A stretch of DNA of 64,000 nt from Humibacillus xanthopallidus. GTDB lineage: Bacteria > Actinomycetota > Actinomycetes > Actinomycetales > Dermatophilaceae. This document shows, in pieces, positions 26,475 through 34,181 of the stretch. The notes beneath the pieces are model-generated. The model saw nothing but the letters and a program-made list of their open reading frames with translations, did not search any database and was not told the origin of the DNA. Within the stretch, counting starts at the first letter, position 1; each line of letters opens with the position of its first letter. A program made the translations under genes and the position numbers. Location: NCBI RefSeq assembly GCF_006717145.1, contig NZ_VFQF01000001.1, forward strand, positions 248,001 to 312,000, given 5' to 3'.

Positions 26475-28108
26475 TGTTTGCATCCCTGTCTGACCGGCTG
26501 ACCGCCACCTTCAAGAACCTGCGCGGCAAGGGCCGCCTGACGGAGCACGACGTCAACGCGACGGTCCGTGACATCCGGCTGGCGCTGCTCGACGCCGACG
26601 TCGCGCTGCCCGTCGTCAAGCGGTTCACCGGCAAGGTGCGCGAGCGGGCGCTCGGTGCGGAGGTGAGCCAGGCGCTCAACCCCGCCCAGCAGGTCGTCAA
26701 GATCGTGCAGGAGGAGCTCGTCGCGATCCTCGGCGGGCAGACCCGACAGCTCTCGCTGGCGAAGCAGCCTCCGACAGTCATCATGCTCGCGGGCCTGCAG
26801 GGCTCGGGCAAGACGACCTTCGCGGGCAAGCTCGGCAAGTGGCTCAAGGACCAGGGGCACACGCCGCTGCTCGTCGCTGCCGACCTCCAGCGACCCAACG
26901 CCGTCACCCAGCTCGAGGTCACCGGTGAGCGCGCCGGAGTCCCCGTCTTCGCGCCCGAGCGCGGCAACATGGGCGGCCACGACGCCGTGCTCGACTCCGG
27001 CGAGGGCACGCGGTCGTTCGGCGACCCCGTCGCCGTGTCGCGCATGGGCATCGAGCAGGCGCGCGCGAAGCAGTACGACGTCGTCATCGTCGATACGGCC
27101 GGCCGCCTCGCCGTCGACGAGAACCTCATGGAGCAGGCCGCCGACATTCGTGCGGCGATCCGTCCCGACGAGGTGCTCTTCGTCATCGACGCGATGATCG
27201 GTCAGGCGGCCGTCGAGACCGCACTGGCCTTCCACGCCGGCGTGGCCTTCACCGGTGTCGTGCTCTCGAAGCTCGACGGTGACGCCCGCGGTGGTGCCGC
27301 CCTCTCGGTCGCCGAGATCACGGGCGAGCCGATCATGTTCGCCTCGACGGGTGAGAAGGTCACCGACATCGAGGTGTTCCACCCCGACCGCATGGCCAGC
27401 CGCATCCTCGACATGGGTGACGTGCTGACGCTCATCGAGCAGGCCGAGAAGGCGTTCGACAAGCGCCAGGCCGATGAGATGGCGCGCAAGTTCATGGCGG
27501 AGGAGGACTTCACCTTCGAGGACTTCCTCCAGCAGATGAACGCCATCAAGAAGATGGGCTCGCTCAAGTCGATGCTCAAGATGATGCCGGGCATGCAGGG
27601 CATGCGCGAGCAGCTCGACGCCTTCGACGACCGGGAGTTCGACCGCGTCGAGGCGATGGTCCGCTCGATGACGCCCTTCGAGCGCACCCACCCCAAGCAG
27701 ATCAACGGCTCGCGGCGCGCGCGCATCGCCAAGGGCTCCGGCGTCACGGTGACCGAGGTCAACCAGCTGCTCGTCCGCTTCGGCGACGCGCAGAAGATGA
27801 TGAAGTCGATGGCCCGCGGCGGCGGTGGTGGCCTGCCCGGCATGCCGGGCATCCCCGGCACCGGCAAGCGCGGCCGCCCCCAGCAGCCGCAGCGCAAGAA
27901 GAGCAAGAGCGGCAACCCCGCCAAGCGTGCGGCCGAGGAGCGAGCGGCGGCCGACAAGGCGTCGGCCGGCCGGTCGGCAGCCGCGGCCAGCGCCTTCGGT
28001 GTGCCCGGTGCCGGTGCGGAAGGCGACGGACAGGCCGCCGATCCGATGGCCGGCTTCGACCCGAACAACCTGCCGAAGGGCTTCGAGAAGTTCCTCGGCG
28101 GCCGCTGA
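26474..28108 (+). CDS. ffh: Signal recognition particle protein Ffh (SRP54)
   Basis: 544 residues. N and G domains: GLQGSGKTTFAGKLGKWL (G1, ~109-126), DLQRPNAVTQL, DTAGRL (G3), SKLDGDARGG (G4). The methionine-rich M domain (~330-450) includes SMLKMMPGMQGM and the RNA-binding SRRARIAKGSG helix. The last ~90 residues are a low-complexity Gly/Ala/Lys tail. Ffh binds signal sequences on ribosomes and the SRP RNA, then docks with FtsY. The SRP RNA gene is not visible in this window. Confidence 0.96.
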   Translation: MFASLSDRLTATFKNLRGKGRLTEHDVNATVRDIRLALLDADVALPVVKRFTGKVRERALGAEVSQALNPAQQVVKIVQEELVAILGGQTRQLSLAKQPPTVIMLAGLQGSGKTTFAGKLGKWLKDQGHTPLLVAADLQRPNAVTQLEVTGERAGVPVFAPERGNMGGHDAVLDSGEGTRSFGDPVAVSRMGIEQARAKQYDVVIVDTAGRLAVDENLMEQAADIRAAIRPDEVLFVIDAMIGQAAVETALAFHAGVAFTGVVLSKLDGDARGGAALSVAEITGEPIMFASTGEKVTDIEVFHPDRMASRILDMGDVLTLIEQAEKAFDKRQADEMARKFMAEEDFTFEDFLQQMNAIKKMGSLKSMLKMMPGMQGMREQLDAFDDREFDRVEAMVRSMTPFERTHPKQINGSRRARIAKGSGVTVTEVNQLLVRFGDAQKMMKSMARGGGGGLPGMPGIPGTGKRGRPQQPQRKKSKSGNPAKRAAEERAAADKASAGRSAAAASAFGVPGAGAEGDGQAADPMAGFDPNNLPKGFEKFLGGR

Positions 28109-28178
28109 CCGGAGGACGTGCCGCTCGCTGATCGGTGCCGACGCGCATCACCTCACCGATGGGCTTGCATCGACTTGC

Positions 28179-28252
28179 GGATCAACTGGTGAATCAACCT
28201 GGCTTTGGTGTTGCTCCAACAGCACCAAAGGCGAGTTGATCCACCAGTTGAT
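28179..28252. repeat. Hairpin element A, left of the AbiEi-like gene
   Basis: Outer arms of about 20 bases (28179-28199 and 28233-28252), each with two copies of an ATCAACT-type word, pair with a few mismatches. Inside, CTTTGGTG (28203-28210) pairs with CACCAAAG (28223-28230). Related elements occur at 28281, 29471 and 29594. The AT-richer arms contrast with surrounding DNA. Confidence 0.8.
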
Positions 28253-28280
28253 GGCGATCGGTCGCCACAACGGCGCCCAC

Positions 28281-28357
28281 GGAATCAACTGGCGGATCAA
28301 CTGGGGTCTGCTGTCGCTCTGGCGACACCTCCCACCAGTTGATCGACCTGTTGATCC
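28281..28357. repeat. Hairpin element B, left of the AbiEi-like gene
   Basis: Arms 28281-28304 and 28333-28357 share the doubled ATCAACTGG word of element A. The inner stem TGTCGC/GCGACA (28312-28327) encloses TCTG. Elements A and B fill most of the 346-bp gap between ffh and the next gene; no other feature is seen there. Confidence 0.8.
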
Positions 28358-28454
28358 TGCCGTCTGGAATCGAGCAGCCTGAGAGCCCCGACTGCGGGGC
28401 GCGACCTGTGGATGAGGCGGAGATCCGCGCACTTCCGGACCTCAAAGTGGGGGC

Positions 28455-29423
28455 ATGGAGCTGCCCGACCACCTCGCCGAGCTCGCGTCCACCCAGTGGG
28501 GCGTCGTCACGCGACGCCAGCTGCTCGAGGCCGGTGTCCCGCCGGCGATGATCCGGTGGCAGACCGGTCGACGGTGGAGATCGTTGCTGCCGGGCGTCAT
28601 CCTGCTCTCTCCCGGGCTACCGACGTGGGACCAGAGACTCGTGGCAGCTCTGTTGGCGGCCGGCCCGAAGTCCTGGCTGAGCGGCGCGACTGCGGCCGCA
28701 TGGCATGGGCTGGCCAGAGCCGACAACACCTTGCCGGTGCACGTCATGGTCCCGTTTCCTGCGACCAGCAAGCAGATCGCCTGGGTGTCGATCCGCGCCA
28801 CCAGCCTGACGAACGAGCGTCTCGTGCAGCGCGGACCGCTGCGCGTCTCGTGCCGTCCGCGCGCGCTCGTCGACGCTGCCGCTCAGGCGTGTGATGACGA
28901 CGCGGCCCGGGCCCTGGTCATCGCGGCAGTGGAGGACCGGCAGGTCCGAATCGACGACGTGCAGCACTGGTTGGCCGTTCGGCGTCGCAACGGCACCGTG
29001 CGTCTCAAGACTGCCGTGCGAGAGGCCGCGACAGGTCTGTGGTCGGTGCCGGAGGCAAAGCTCGCCGGGATCGTTCGCGCGTCCGGCCTGTTCCCGCACG
29101 TCATGGCGAACCCCGTGCTCGTCGACGCCTTGGGTCGGCCCCTGACCACGCCCGACCTGTGGATCGACGACGTGGGGCTCGCGCTCATGGTCCACTCCCG
29201 GCGCTTCCACGCTGAAGCCCTCGACTGGGACGCGACCGTGGACACCGACGAAGACCTCCGTGATGCGGGCATCGAGGTGGTGGGAGTGACGCCCAACGCG
29301 ATCGAACGCCGCCCCGAGAAGGTGCTGGCCCGGGTGTCGTCCGGGCACGCTCGTGCCTCCCGGCGACCGCGCCCGAACGTCACGGCCACACCACGCGACT
29401 GGATGAGCCGTGTCTCTGGCTGA
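28455..29423 (+). CDS. AbiEi-like antitoxin-domain protein with a degenerate nuclease-like C-terminus
   Basis: 322 residues. The N-terminus (LASTQWGVVTRRQLLEAGVPPAMIRW, RRWRSLLPGVILLS) matches the winged-helix AbiEi antitoxin domain common in actinobacteria. The C-terminal ~90 residues (TTPDLWIDDVGLALMVHSRRFH, then DEDLRDAGIEVVGVTPNAI) follow the layout of DUF559/Vsr-like nucleases. However, the usual acidic-x-Lys/Asp catalytic residues are replaced by HSRR, so cleavage activity is doubtful. No adjacent AbiEii toxin is present. CAAAGT ends 6 nt before the ATG, consistent with a leaderless start. The gene is bracketed by four related hairpin repeats and looks like an accessory insertion. Confidence 0.7.
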   Translation: MELPDHLAELASTQWGVVTRRQLLEAGVPPAMIRWQTGRRWRSLLPGVILLSPGLPTWDQRLVAALLAAGPKSWLSGATAAAWHGLARADNTLPVHVMVPFPATSKQIAWVSIRATSLTNERLVQRGPLRVSCRPRALVDAAAQACDDDAARALVIAAVEDRQVRIDDVQHWLAVRRRNGTVRLKTAVREAATGLWSVPEAKLAGIVRASGLFPHVMANPVLVDALGRPLTTPDLWIDDVGLALMVHSRRFHAEALDWDATVDTDEDLRDAGIEVVGVTPNAIERRPEKVLARVSSGHARASRRPRPNVTATPRDWMSRVSG

Positions 29424-29470
29424 CGACGCCGGCACTGCAGGCAGGTTTGAGCGCCGGGCCAACATCCGAA

Positions 29471-29550
29471 CCGATCAACTCGGGGATCAACTCGTGGGAG
29501 GTGTCGTCAGAGCGACAGCAGGCGGGAGTTGATCCACCAGTTGATGCCCG
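29471..29550. repeat. Hairpin element B', inverted relative to element B
   Basis: Arms 29471-29494 and 29526-29550 again carry doubled ATCAACT words. The inner part (GTGGGAGGTGTCG...CGACAGCA) is the reverse complement of the loop of element B at 28305-28332. Confidence 0.8.
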
Positions 29551-29593
29551 AGGGCGTGCGCTGCGCGGTCAGGTACGGGTTGGGTCGTAAGGT

Positions 29594-29673
29594 CGATCAA
29601 CTCGGGGATCAACTGGGAGATCAACTGGGCTTTGGTGTTGCTCCACGACCACTCGAGCCGAGTTGGTCCACCG
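29594..29673. repeat. Hairpin element A', direct copy of element A
   Basis: The left arm has three ATCAACT words (29594-29628). The segment GCTTTGGTGTTGCTCCA repeats element A in the same orientation. The right arm (29660-29673) is decayed and the inner stem is lost, so this copy is older or damaged. Confidence 0.7.
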
Positions 29674-29689
29674 GCGGGTCGAGGCGGCA

Positions 29690-29703
29690 TACGCTCGGGA
29701 GCG
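29690..29703 (+). promoter_or_regulatory. -10 box of a leaderless hydrolase transcript, inside an octamer copy
   Basis: TACGCT (29690-29695) ends 7 nt before the GTG at 29703. The octamer CGGCATAC (29685-29692) overlaps the box. Confidence 0.55.
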
Positions 29704-30530
29704 TGGTCACCGTCGACGGACGCTCACGGGTGAGGCTTCCCGACGGGCGCGGCCTCGACGTCTGGCAGGGCGGCGACTCGGGCGGAACGCCCGTCCTGTT
29801 CCTGCACGGCACGCCCGGTGGACGGCTGCAGGGCGCGCTCGGCGACGGCGCCGCGGCTAAAGCAGGCGTGCGACTCGTGTCCTTCTCGCGGCCCGGCTAC
29901 GGCGGGTCGAGCGATGCCGCCACCACCTTGGCGTCCGTGGCGCGCGACGCGGGCGCGATCGCCGACGCGCTCGCCATCGACGGCTTCGCGGTGCTCGGCG
30001 TCTCCGGGGGAGGGCCGTATGCCGTCGCGGCCGGCGCCGTTCTGCCAGACCGGGTGCGTGCCGTCGGGGTCGTCGCAGGGGTCGGACCGCTGCTCGAGCT
30101 CGATCCGGCGTCGGCGGCCGACCCGGCTGTGCGGGCTGCTGTCGCCGGCGACGACGACGGTGCGCTCGCGCTCCAGGACGCCACCACCGCCGTCCGTCGC
30201 GGTTCCGGCGCGCGGGGCTTCGTCACGCCCGAGATCCTCGAGCCGTGGACGCCGAGCGGGCGACCGGGGCTGCCCTCCTACCGCGGCGCCTCGCGCGACG
30301 CGCTCGCCTTCGCCGTCGGGTGGGACATCGACCTCGCCGCCATCAGCGCGCCCGTCTGGCTCTGGTACGGCGACCACGACCAGCAGGTGCCGCTCGAGCA
30401 CGGGCGGTGGCTGCACGAGCGCCTGCCCACCTCGACGCTCGTCGTGCGCGAGGGCGCGGGGCACCTCGCGACCCTCATGCCCTACTGGCACGACATCCTC
30501 GTCACCCTCACCCGCGACCGGTCTGGGTAG
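29703..30530 (+). CDS. Alpha/beta hydrolase
   Basis: 275 residues. Seen: the oxyanion segment LFLHGTPGGR (~38-47), SFSRPGYGGSS (~61-71), the nucleophile elbow GVSGGGPYA (~100-108, Ser in GxSxG), a late acid in WYGDHDQQVP, and the final His in EGAGHLATL. The closest match is to proline iminopeptidase/esterase-like enzymes; the substrate is unknown. An upstream ATG (29529) lies in the hairpin repeats and is rejected in favour of the GTG with -10 spacing. The TAG stop doubles as the first bases of the -10 box of the next gene. Confidence 0.85.
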   Translation: MVTVDGRSRVRLPDGRGLDVWQGGDSGGTPVLFLHGTPGGRLQGALGDGAAAKAGVRLVSFSRPGYGGSSDAATTLASVARDAGAIADALAIDGFAVLGVSGGGPYAVAAGAVLPDRVRAVGVVAGVGPLLELDPASAADPAVRAAVAGDDDGALALQDATTAVRRGSGARGFVTPEILEPWTPSGRPGLPSYRGASRDALAFAVGWDIDLAAISAPVWLWYGDHDQQVPLEHGRWLHERLPTSTLVVREGAGHLATLMPYWHDILVTLTRDRSG

Positions 30531-30541
30531 GGTCGTCGACA
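30528..30541 (+). promoter_or_regulatory. -10 box of a leaderless amidohydrolase transcript, overlapping the upstream stop codon
   Basis: TAGGGT (30528-30533) ends 7 nt before the ATG at 30541. Its TAG is the stop codon of the hydrolase. Confidence 0.55.
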
Positions 30542-31635
30542 TGACTGCGCCGCTGCTCCACGTGAGAGGTCAGGTCCTCGTCCGACCCGACGAGACGGTC
30601 GACGAGCTGTGGGTCGTCGACGGCAGGGTGACCTTCACGCGACCGACGGGCCGGTATGCCGCCGACGTCCAGACGCTCGAGGGCTGGGTGCTGCCGGGTC
30701 TGGTCGACGCGCACTGCCACGTCGGGCTGGGTGCCCACGGCGAGGTGCCGCAGGAGGAGGCTGAGCGTCAGGCTCTCACCGACCGCGACGCCGGGACGCT
30801 GCTGATCCGTGACGCCGGCCAGCCGGGCGACACCCGGTGGGTCGACGAGCGCGAGGACCTGCCCAAGATCATCCGCGCCGGCCGTCACATCGCCCGCACC
30901 CGCCGCTACATGCGCAACTACGCCCACGAGGTCGAGGAGGCCGAGCTCGTCCAGCACGTGCGGCTCGAGGCCCACCGCGGGGACGGCTGGGTCAAGCTCG
31001 TCGGCGACTGGATCGACCGCGACGTGGGCGACCTCGCACCGAGCTGGAGCCGCCAGGCCGTCGCCGACGCCATCGCAGCCGCCCACGAGGAGGGTGTCCG
31101 CGTCACGGCGCACTGCTTCGGCGAGGAGTCGCTGCGCGACCTCGCCGCCGCTGGCATCGACTGCATCGAGCACGCCACCGGGCTCCAGGAGGGCTCGATC
31201 GACACCTTCGCCGCTCAGGGGATCGCCATCGTGCCGACCCTCGTCAACATCGCGCAGTTCCCGAGCCTCGCGGAGCCGGCCAAGGAGAAGTTCCCCGACT
31301 ACCACCGCCACATGCTGGACCTCCACGAGCGGCGCTACGCGACGGTCGGCGCCGCCCACGAGGCGGGCGTGCCGATCTATGTCGGTACCGACGCCGGAGG
31401 CAGCCTGCCGCACGGGCTCGTCGGCGCCGAGATGGTCGAGCTGACGAAGGCCGGGCTGTCGAACCTCGAGGTCATCTCGGCCGCCACCTGGGGCGCTCGC
31501 GAGTGGCTCGGCCGGCCCGGGCTCGTCGAGGGCGCCGATGCCGACCTCGTCGTCCTGAGGGCCGACCCACGCGACGACGTCGGCGCCGTCGCAGATCCCT
31601 CCGGCGTCGTCCTGCGAGGTCGCGTTGTCCTCTGA
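30541..31635 (+). CDS. Metal-dependent amidohydrolase
   Basis: 364 residues. The amidohydrolase metal site HCH appears in LPGLVDAHCHVGLG (~52-65). VKLVGDWID (~150) supplies the conserved lysine region, and VTAHCF and CIEHATG carry the other His ligands. YVGTDAGGSLPHG (~281-293) supplies the catalytic Asp. The C-terminal GADADLVVLRADP strand pair is typical of the imidazolonepropionase/prolidase-like group. Substrate unknown. The frame is open far upstream, overlapping the hydrolase; the ATG at 30541 is chosen from the family N-terminus and the -10 spacing. Confidence 0.88.
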   Translation: MTAPLLHVRGQVLVRPDETVDELWVVDGRVTFTRPTGRYAADVQTLEGWVLPGLVDAHCHVGLGAHGEVPQEEAERQALTDRDAGTLLIRDAGQPGDTRWVDEREDLPKIIRAGRHIARTRRYMRNYAHEVEEAELVQHVRLEAHRGDGWVKLVGDWIDRDVGDLAPSWSRQAVADAIAAAHEEGVRVTAHCFGEESLRDLAAAGIDCIEHATGLQEGSIDTFAAQGIAIVPTLVNIAQFPSLAEPAKEKFPDYHRHMLDLHERRYATVGAAHEAGVPIYVGTDAGGSLPHGLVGAEMVELTKAGLSNLEVISAATWGAREWLGRPGLVEGADADLVVLRADPRDDVGAVADPSGVVLRGRVVL

Positions 31636-32554
31636 CCTCACCCCCGAGCCCCCCGCCGACGCCCCGCTCACCGCGGTGGGGGAGCGCGTGCTCGTGCGGC
31701 CGCCGACGCCGGCCGACGAGCCGGCCTACGTCGAGGCCGTGACCCGCTCGAGCCGGCGGCTCGCCGACTTCGCGATGCCCGACCCCCACAACCTGCCGAC
31801 CGTCCTCGCGAGCCAGTCGCCGCTCTACCGCACCTTCATGGTCGTCGCGCGCGAGCCGGCCGGGGAGCACGGCCTCGTCGGGCGGATCAACGTCGCCAAC
31901 GTCGTGCGCGGAGCCTTCCTCAGCGCGTCGATCGGCTACGACGCCTACGACCCGTATGCCGGCCGCGGCCTCTTCGTCGAGGGGCTGAGCCTCACCCTCG
32001 ACCTCCTCTTCGCCGACGAGCCGGCGGGCATGGCGCTGCACCGGGTCGAGGCCAACATCCAGCCGGCGAACGCCCGCTCGGCCGGGCTCGTGCGCTCGCT
32101 CGGCTTCGTCCACGAGGGCTTCTCCCGCGCTTTCCTGCACCTGCCCGGTCTCGACGGCCGGCGCGCGTGGCGTGACCACGACCGCTACACGATGCTCGCG
32201 ACCGACTGGCCCGCCGCGCCCTACCGGCCCCACGGCGCCCGCCGGGTCGCCTGCATCGTGACAGGCACTGCCGGCTACGGCGGCACGACCCTTGCTGCCG
32301 CGCTCGCGCTCGAGCTCGAGGTGCCGCTCTACTCCTCGAGCACGGTGCCGCAGACGTCGACCCTCTTCGAGCTGCTGCGCTCGTCACCGGTCGGCGGCGT
32401 CGTGGAGTGCCGGGCGAGCGCTCCCGAGCTGCGCATGGGCCTGGCCCGGGCCGGCTTCGACCCGTCGGCCGTGCCGGTGCTCGACGCCGCCGTCGACGTG
32501 CCCAAGGCGGAGGTCGTGCGCCAGGCACTGGCGGTGCGCACGGCGTTCGCCTGA
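31625..32554 (+). CDS. RimJ/RimL-type GNAT acetyltransferase with an extra C-terminal domain
   Basis: 309 residues. Residues ~10-200 form a RimJ/RimL-type N-acetyltransferase ([61 protein letters not shown]). The last ~105 residues form a separate alpha/beta segment beginning [23 protein letters not shown], which looks like a P-loop whose lysine is replaced by glycine. The TTG start at 31625 overlaps the amidohydrolase by 11 bases; this is the only start that keeps the GNAT N-terminus. The substrate is unknown. Several weak rare-codon signals are absent and composition matches neighbours. Confidence 0.75.
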   Translation: MSSDLTPEPPADAPLTAVGERVLVRPPTPADEPAYVEAVTRSSRRLADFAMPDPHNLPTVLASQSPLYRTFMVVAREPAGEHGLVGRINVANVVRGAFLSASIGYDAYDPYAGRGLFVEGLSLTLDLLFADEPAGMALHRVEANIQPANARSAGLVRSLGFVHEGFSRAFLHLPGLDGRRAWRDHDRYTMLATDWPAAPYRPHGARRVACIVTGTAGYGGTTLAAALALELEVPLYSSSTVPQTSTLFELLRSSPVGGVVECRASAPELRMGLARAGFDPSAVPVLDAAVDVPKAEVVRQALAVRTAFA

Positions 32555-32600
32555 GCACCGTCGGGCGCTCGCGGCCGCCGGTTCGGAGGAGCTCCCGGAG

Positions 32601-32736
32601 TCTGGCAGAATGGACGGCTGTACCCGTCGGGCCAGAACTCTCTTGCCTGACCCGGACGCCTACACCGGGTGTCGGCCCCCCACGCATCTCAGCGTGGTCT
32701 TGCCGCGCTCACAACACGGAAGAGGAAACCACACCA
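32601..32736 (+). promoter_or_regulatory. rpsP promoter and structured leader
   Basis: TCTGGCAGAAT (32601-32611) contains the -10 box CAGAAT and nearly repeats the motif before rplS. The predicted leader of about 120 nt has two hairpins, ACCCGG...CCGGGT and CCACGC-ATCTCA-GCGTGG, ahead of a GGAAGAGG ribosome binding site. This could allow feedback by a ribosomal protein. Confidence 0.45.
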
Positions 32737-33159
32737 GTGGCCGTCAAGATTCGTCTGAAGCGCATGGGCAAGATCCGTGCACCGTTCTACCGCGTCGTCG
32801 TCATGGACTCGCGCACCAAGCGCGATGGCCGGGCCATCGAGGAGATCGGCAAGTACCACCCCACCGAGGAGCCCTCGCTCATCGAGATCGACATGGAGCG
32901 CGCCCACTACTGGCTCGCCCAGGGCGCCCAGCCCACCGAGGCCGTCGCTGCCCTGATCAAGGTCGTCGACGGTGGCACCCTCAAGACCAAGGAGCCCAAG
33001 CCGGCGAAGAAGGACCTCTACGAGGCCGCCATCGCCGCCGCGGGCAAGGCCGACGACGGTGGCTCCGCGCCTCGCAAGAAGGCCGAGAAGAAGGCCGACG
33101 CCCCCAAGGCTGACGAGGCCAAGGCCGACGAGTCCGACGCCGCCAAGGCCGAGGCCTGA
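32737..33159 (+). CDS. rpsP: 30S ribosomal protein S16
   Basis: 140 residues. (V)[25 protein letters not shown] is the S16 N-terminus and fixes the GTG start. The S16 core ends near residue 85. A 50-residue Lys/Ala/Asp/Glu-rich tail follows, as in many actinobacteria. S16 is an early assembly protein of the small subunit. It heads the rpsP-khpA unit, which ends in a strong terminator at 33442. Confidence 0.97.
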   Translation: MAVKIRLKRMGKIRAPFYRVVVMDSRTKRDGRAIEEIGKYHPTEEPSLIEIDMERAHYWLAQGAQPTEAVAALIKVVDGGTLKTKEPKPAKKDLYEAAIAAAGKADDGGSAPRKKAEKKADAPKADEAKADESDAAKAEA

Positions 33160-33161
33160 GC

Positions 33162-33404
33162 ATGATCGAGGAGGCCCTCGAGCACCTCGTCAAGGGCATC
33201 GTCGACCACGACGAGGACGTCGTCGTGCGCCGCAAGGAGCTGCGTCGCGGTGAGCTGCTCGAGGTCCGGGTGCACCCCGACGACCTCGGCCGCGTCATCG
33301 GCCGCTCCGGCCGCACGGCGAGCGCCCTGCGCACCGTCGTGGCCGCCCTCGCGGGCAACAGCAACATCCGTGTCGACATCGTCGACACCGACCGCGAGCG
33401 CTGA
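33162..33404 (+). CDS. khpA: KH-domain RNA-binding protein KhpA
   Basis: 80 residues. The KH motif is seen in LRRGELLEVRVHPDDLGRVIGRSGRTASALRTVV, with the GRSG loop. It lies 2 bases after rpsP, as in most Gram-positive bacteria. KhpA-type proteins bind RNA and, in firmicutes, act with KhpB on cell division and envelope mRNAs. A role in this organism is inferred by orthology. Confidence 0.93.
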   Translation: MIEEALEHLVKGIVDHDEDVVVRRKELRRGELLEVRVHPDDLGRVIGRSGRTASALRTVVAALAGNSNIRVDIVDTDRER

Positions 33405-33441
33405 CCAGCTGACGCCGACGGCGTCGCACAGCCTGCACGAG

Positions 33442-33473
33442 AAGGGGTGTCCCGAGCGATCGGGACGCCCCTT
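33442..33473 (+). terminator. Terminator of the rpsP-khpA unit
   Basis: AAGGGGTGTCCCGA (33442-33455) pairs with TCGGGACGCCCCTT (33460-33473) over 14 positions with one G-T pair and a GCGA loop. It lies 38 bases after the khpA stop and separates rpsP-khpA from rimM-trmD. Confidence 0.85.
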
Positions 33474-33519
33474 CCGCATGCCCGGGGCAAGGGCTGCCCC
33501 ACTCCCGTATGCCGCCCCG

Positions 33520-33573
33520 ATCGACAGAGCGCGCCCGTCCTATCGAGAGAGCACTCCAGGCAATCGAGAGAGC
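33520..33573 (+). promoter_or_regulatory. Three phased direct repeats upstream of rimM, candidate operator
   Basis: ATCGACAGAGC at 33520, ATCGAGAGAGC at 33542 and ATCGAGAGAGC at 33563. Starts are 22 and 21 bases apart, two turns of DNA. They lie between the upstream terminator and rimM, where a promoter must be. The core is close to the stem sequence ATCGAAAGAGC at 12511. Confidence 0.6.
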
Positions 33574-33653
33574 GATCCGTGGGGCAGGCCGTCCGCACCC
33601 CTCTGCCTCGGGATCGGTGCGCCCGCTTGGGACAAACCTGAGAGGATGCCGCC

Positions 33654-34181
33654 ATGAGTCTCGTCCTCGCCCGGATCGGCAAGCCCCACGGTCTGCGGGG
33701 AGAGGTCACCGTCCGGCTTCACACCGACGAGCCCGAGACCCGCTTCGCCGTCGGCGCCGTGCTCGAGACCGAGGCCGACCCGGGCTCAGGGGTGCCCAAG
33801 GCCCTGACGATCGCGTCGACCCGCGTGCACAACGGGGTCTGGCTGCTGACCTTCGAGGAGATTCCCGACCGCACGGGTGCGGAGAGCCTGCGTGGCGCCC
33901 GGCTCGTGACGTCGGGCACGGCGCCTGCGGTCGACGACGAGGCCTTCTACGAGGAGGATCTCGTCGGGCTCGAGGCGCGCGACGTGAGCGGCGCCGTCGT
34001 CGGCACCGTCACCGGGCTCGAGATCGGCGCAGCCCAGGACCGGCTCGTGCTGCGCCTGACCGACGGGGTCACGGCCTACGTGCCCTTCATGCGCCACATG
34101 GTGCCGGTCGTCGCGGAGGACCACGTCGTCGTCGACCCTCCGGCCGGCCTCTTCGACCTCTATCGCGAGGGCACCGAGTGA
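33654..34181 (+). CDS. rimM: Ribosome maturation factor RimM
   Basis: 175 residues. The N-terminal RimM domain starts [23 protein letters not shown] (~3-25). The C-terminal PRC-barrel has EEDLVGLEA and ends [25 protein letters not shown]. RimM helps 16S rRNA processing and S19 assembly. GAGAGGA lies 7 bases before the ATG. The stop overlaps trmD (GTGA). Confidence 0.95.
   Translation: MSLVLARIGKPHGLRGEVTVRLHTDEPETRFAVGAVLETEADPGSGVPKALTIASTRVHNGVWLLTFEEIPDRTGAESLRGARLVTSGTAPAVDDEAFYEEDLVGLEARDVSGAVVGTVTGLEIGAAQDRLVLRLTDGVTAYVPFMRHMVPVVAEDHVVVDPPAGLFDLYREGTE

Noticed and set aside
28179-29673. The AbiEi-like gene plus hairpins considered as an insertion sequence or transposon
   Set aside because: No transposase motif or target-site duplication was found. 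The outer elements A and A' are in direct, not inverted, orientation. A mobile origin is kept only as a hypothesis.
28150-29680. Repeats considered as a CRISPR array
   Set aside because: There are only four imperfect hairpins with unequal spacing and a gene between them. There are no constant-length spacers and no cas genes.
33642-33654. rimM considered as leaderless (GAGGAT 6 nt before the ATG)
   Set aside because: The same bases form a good ribosome binding site (AGAGGA) at normal spacing, so a leadered start is as likely.
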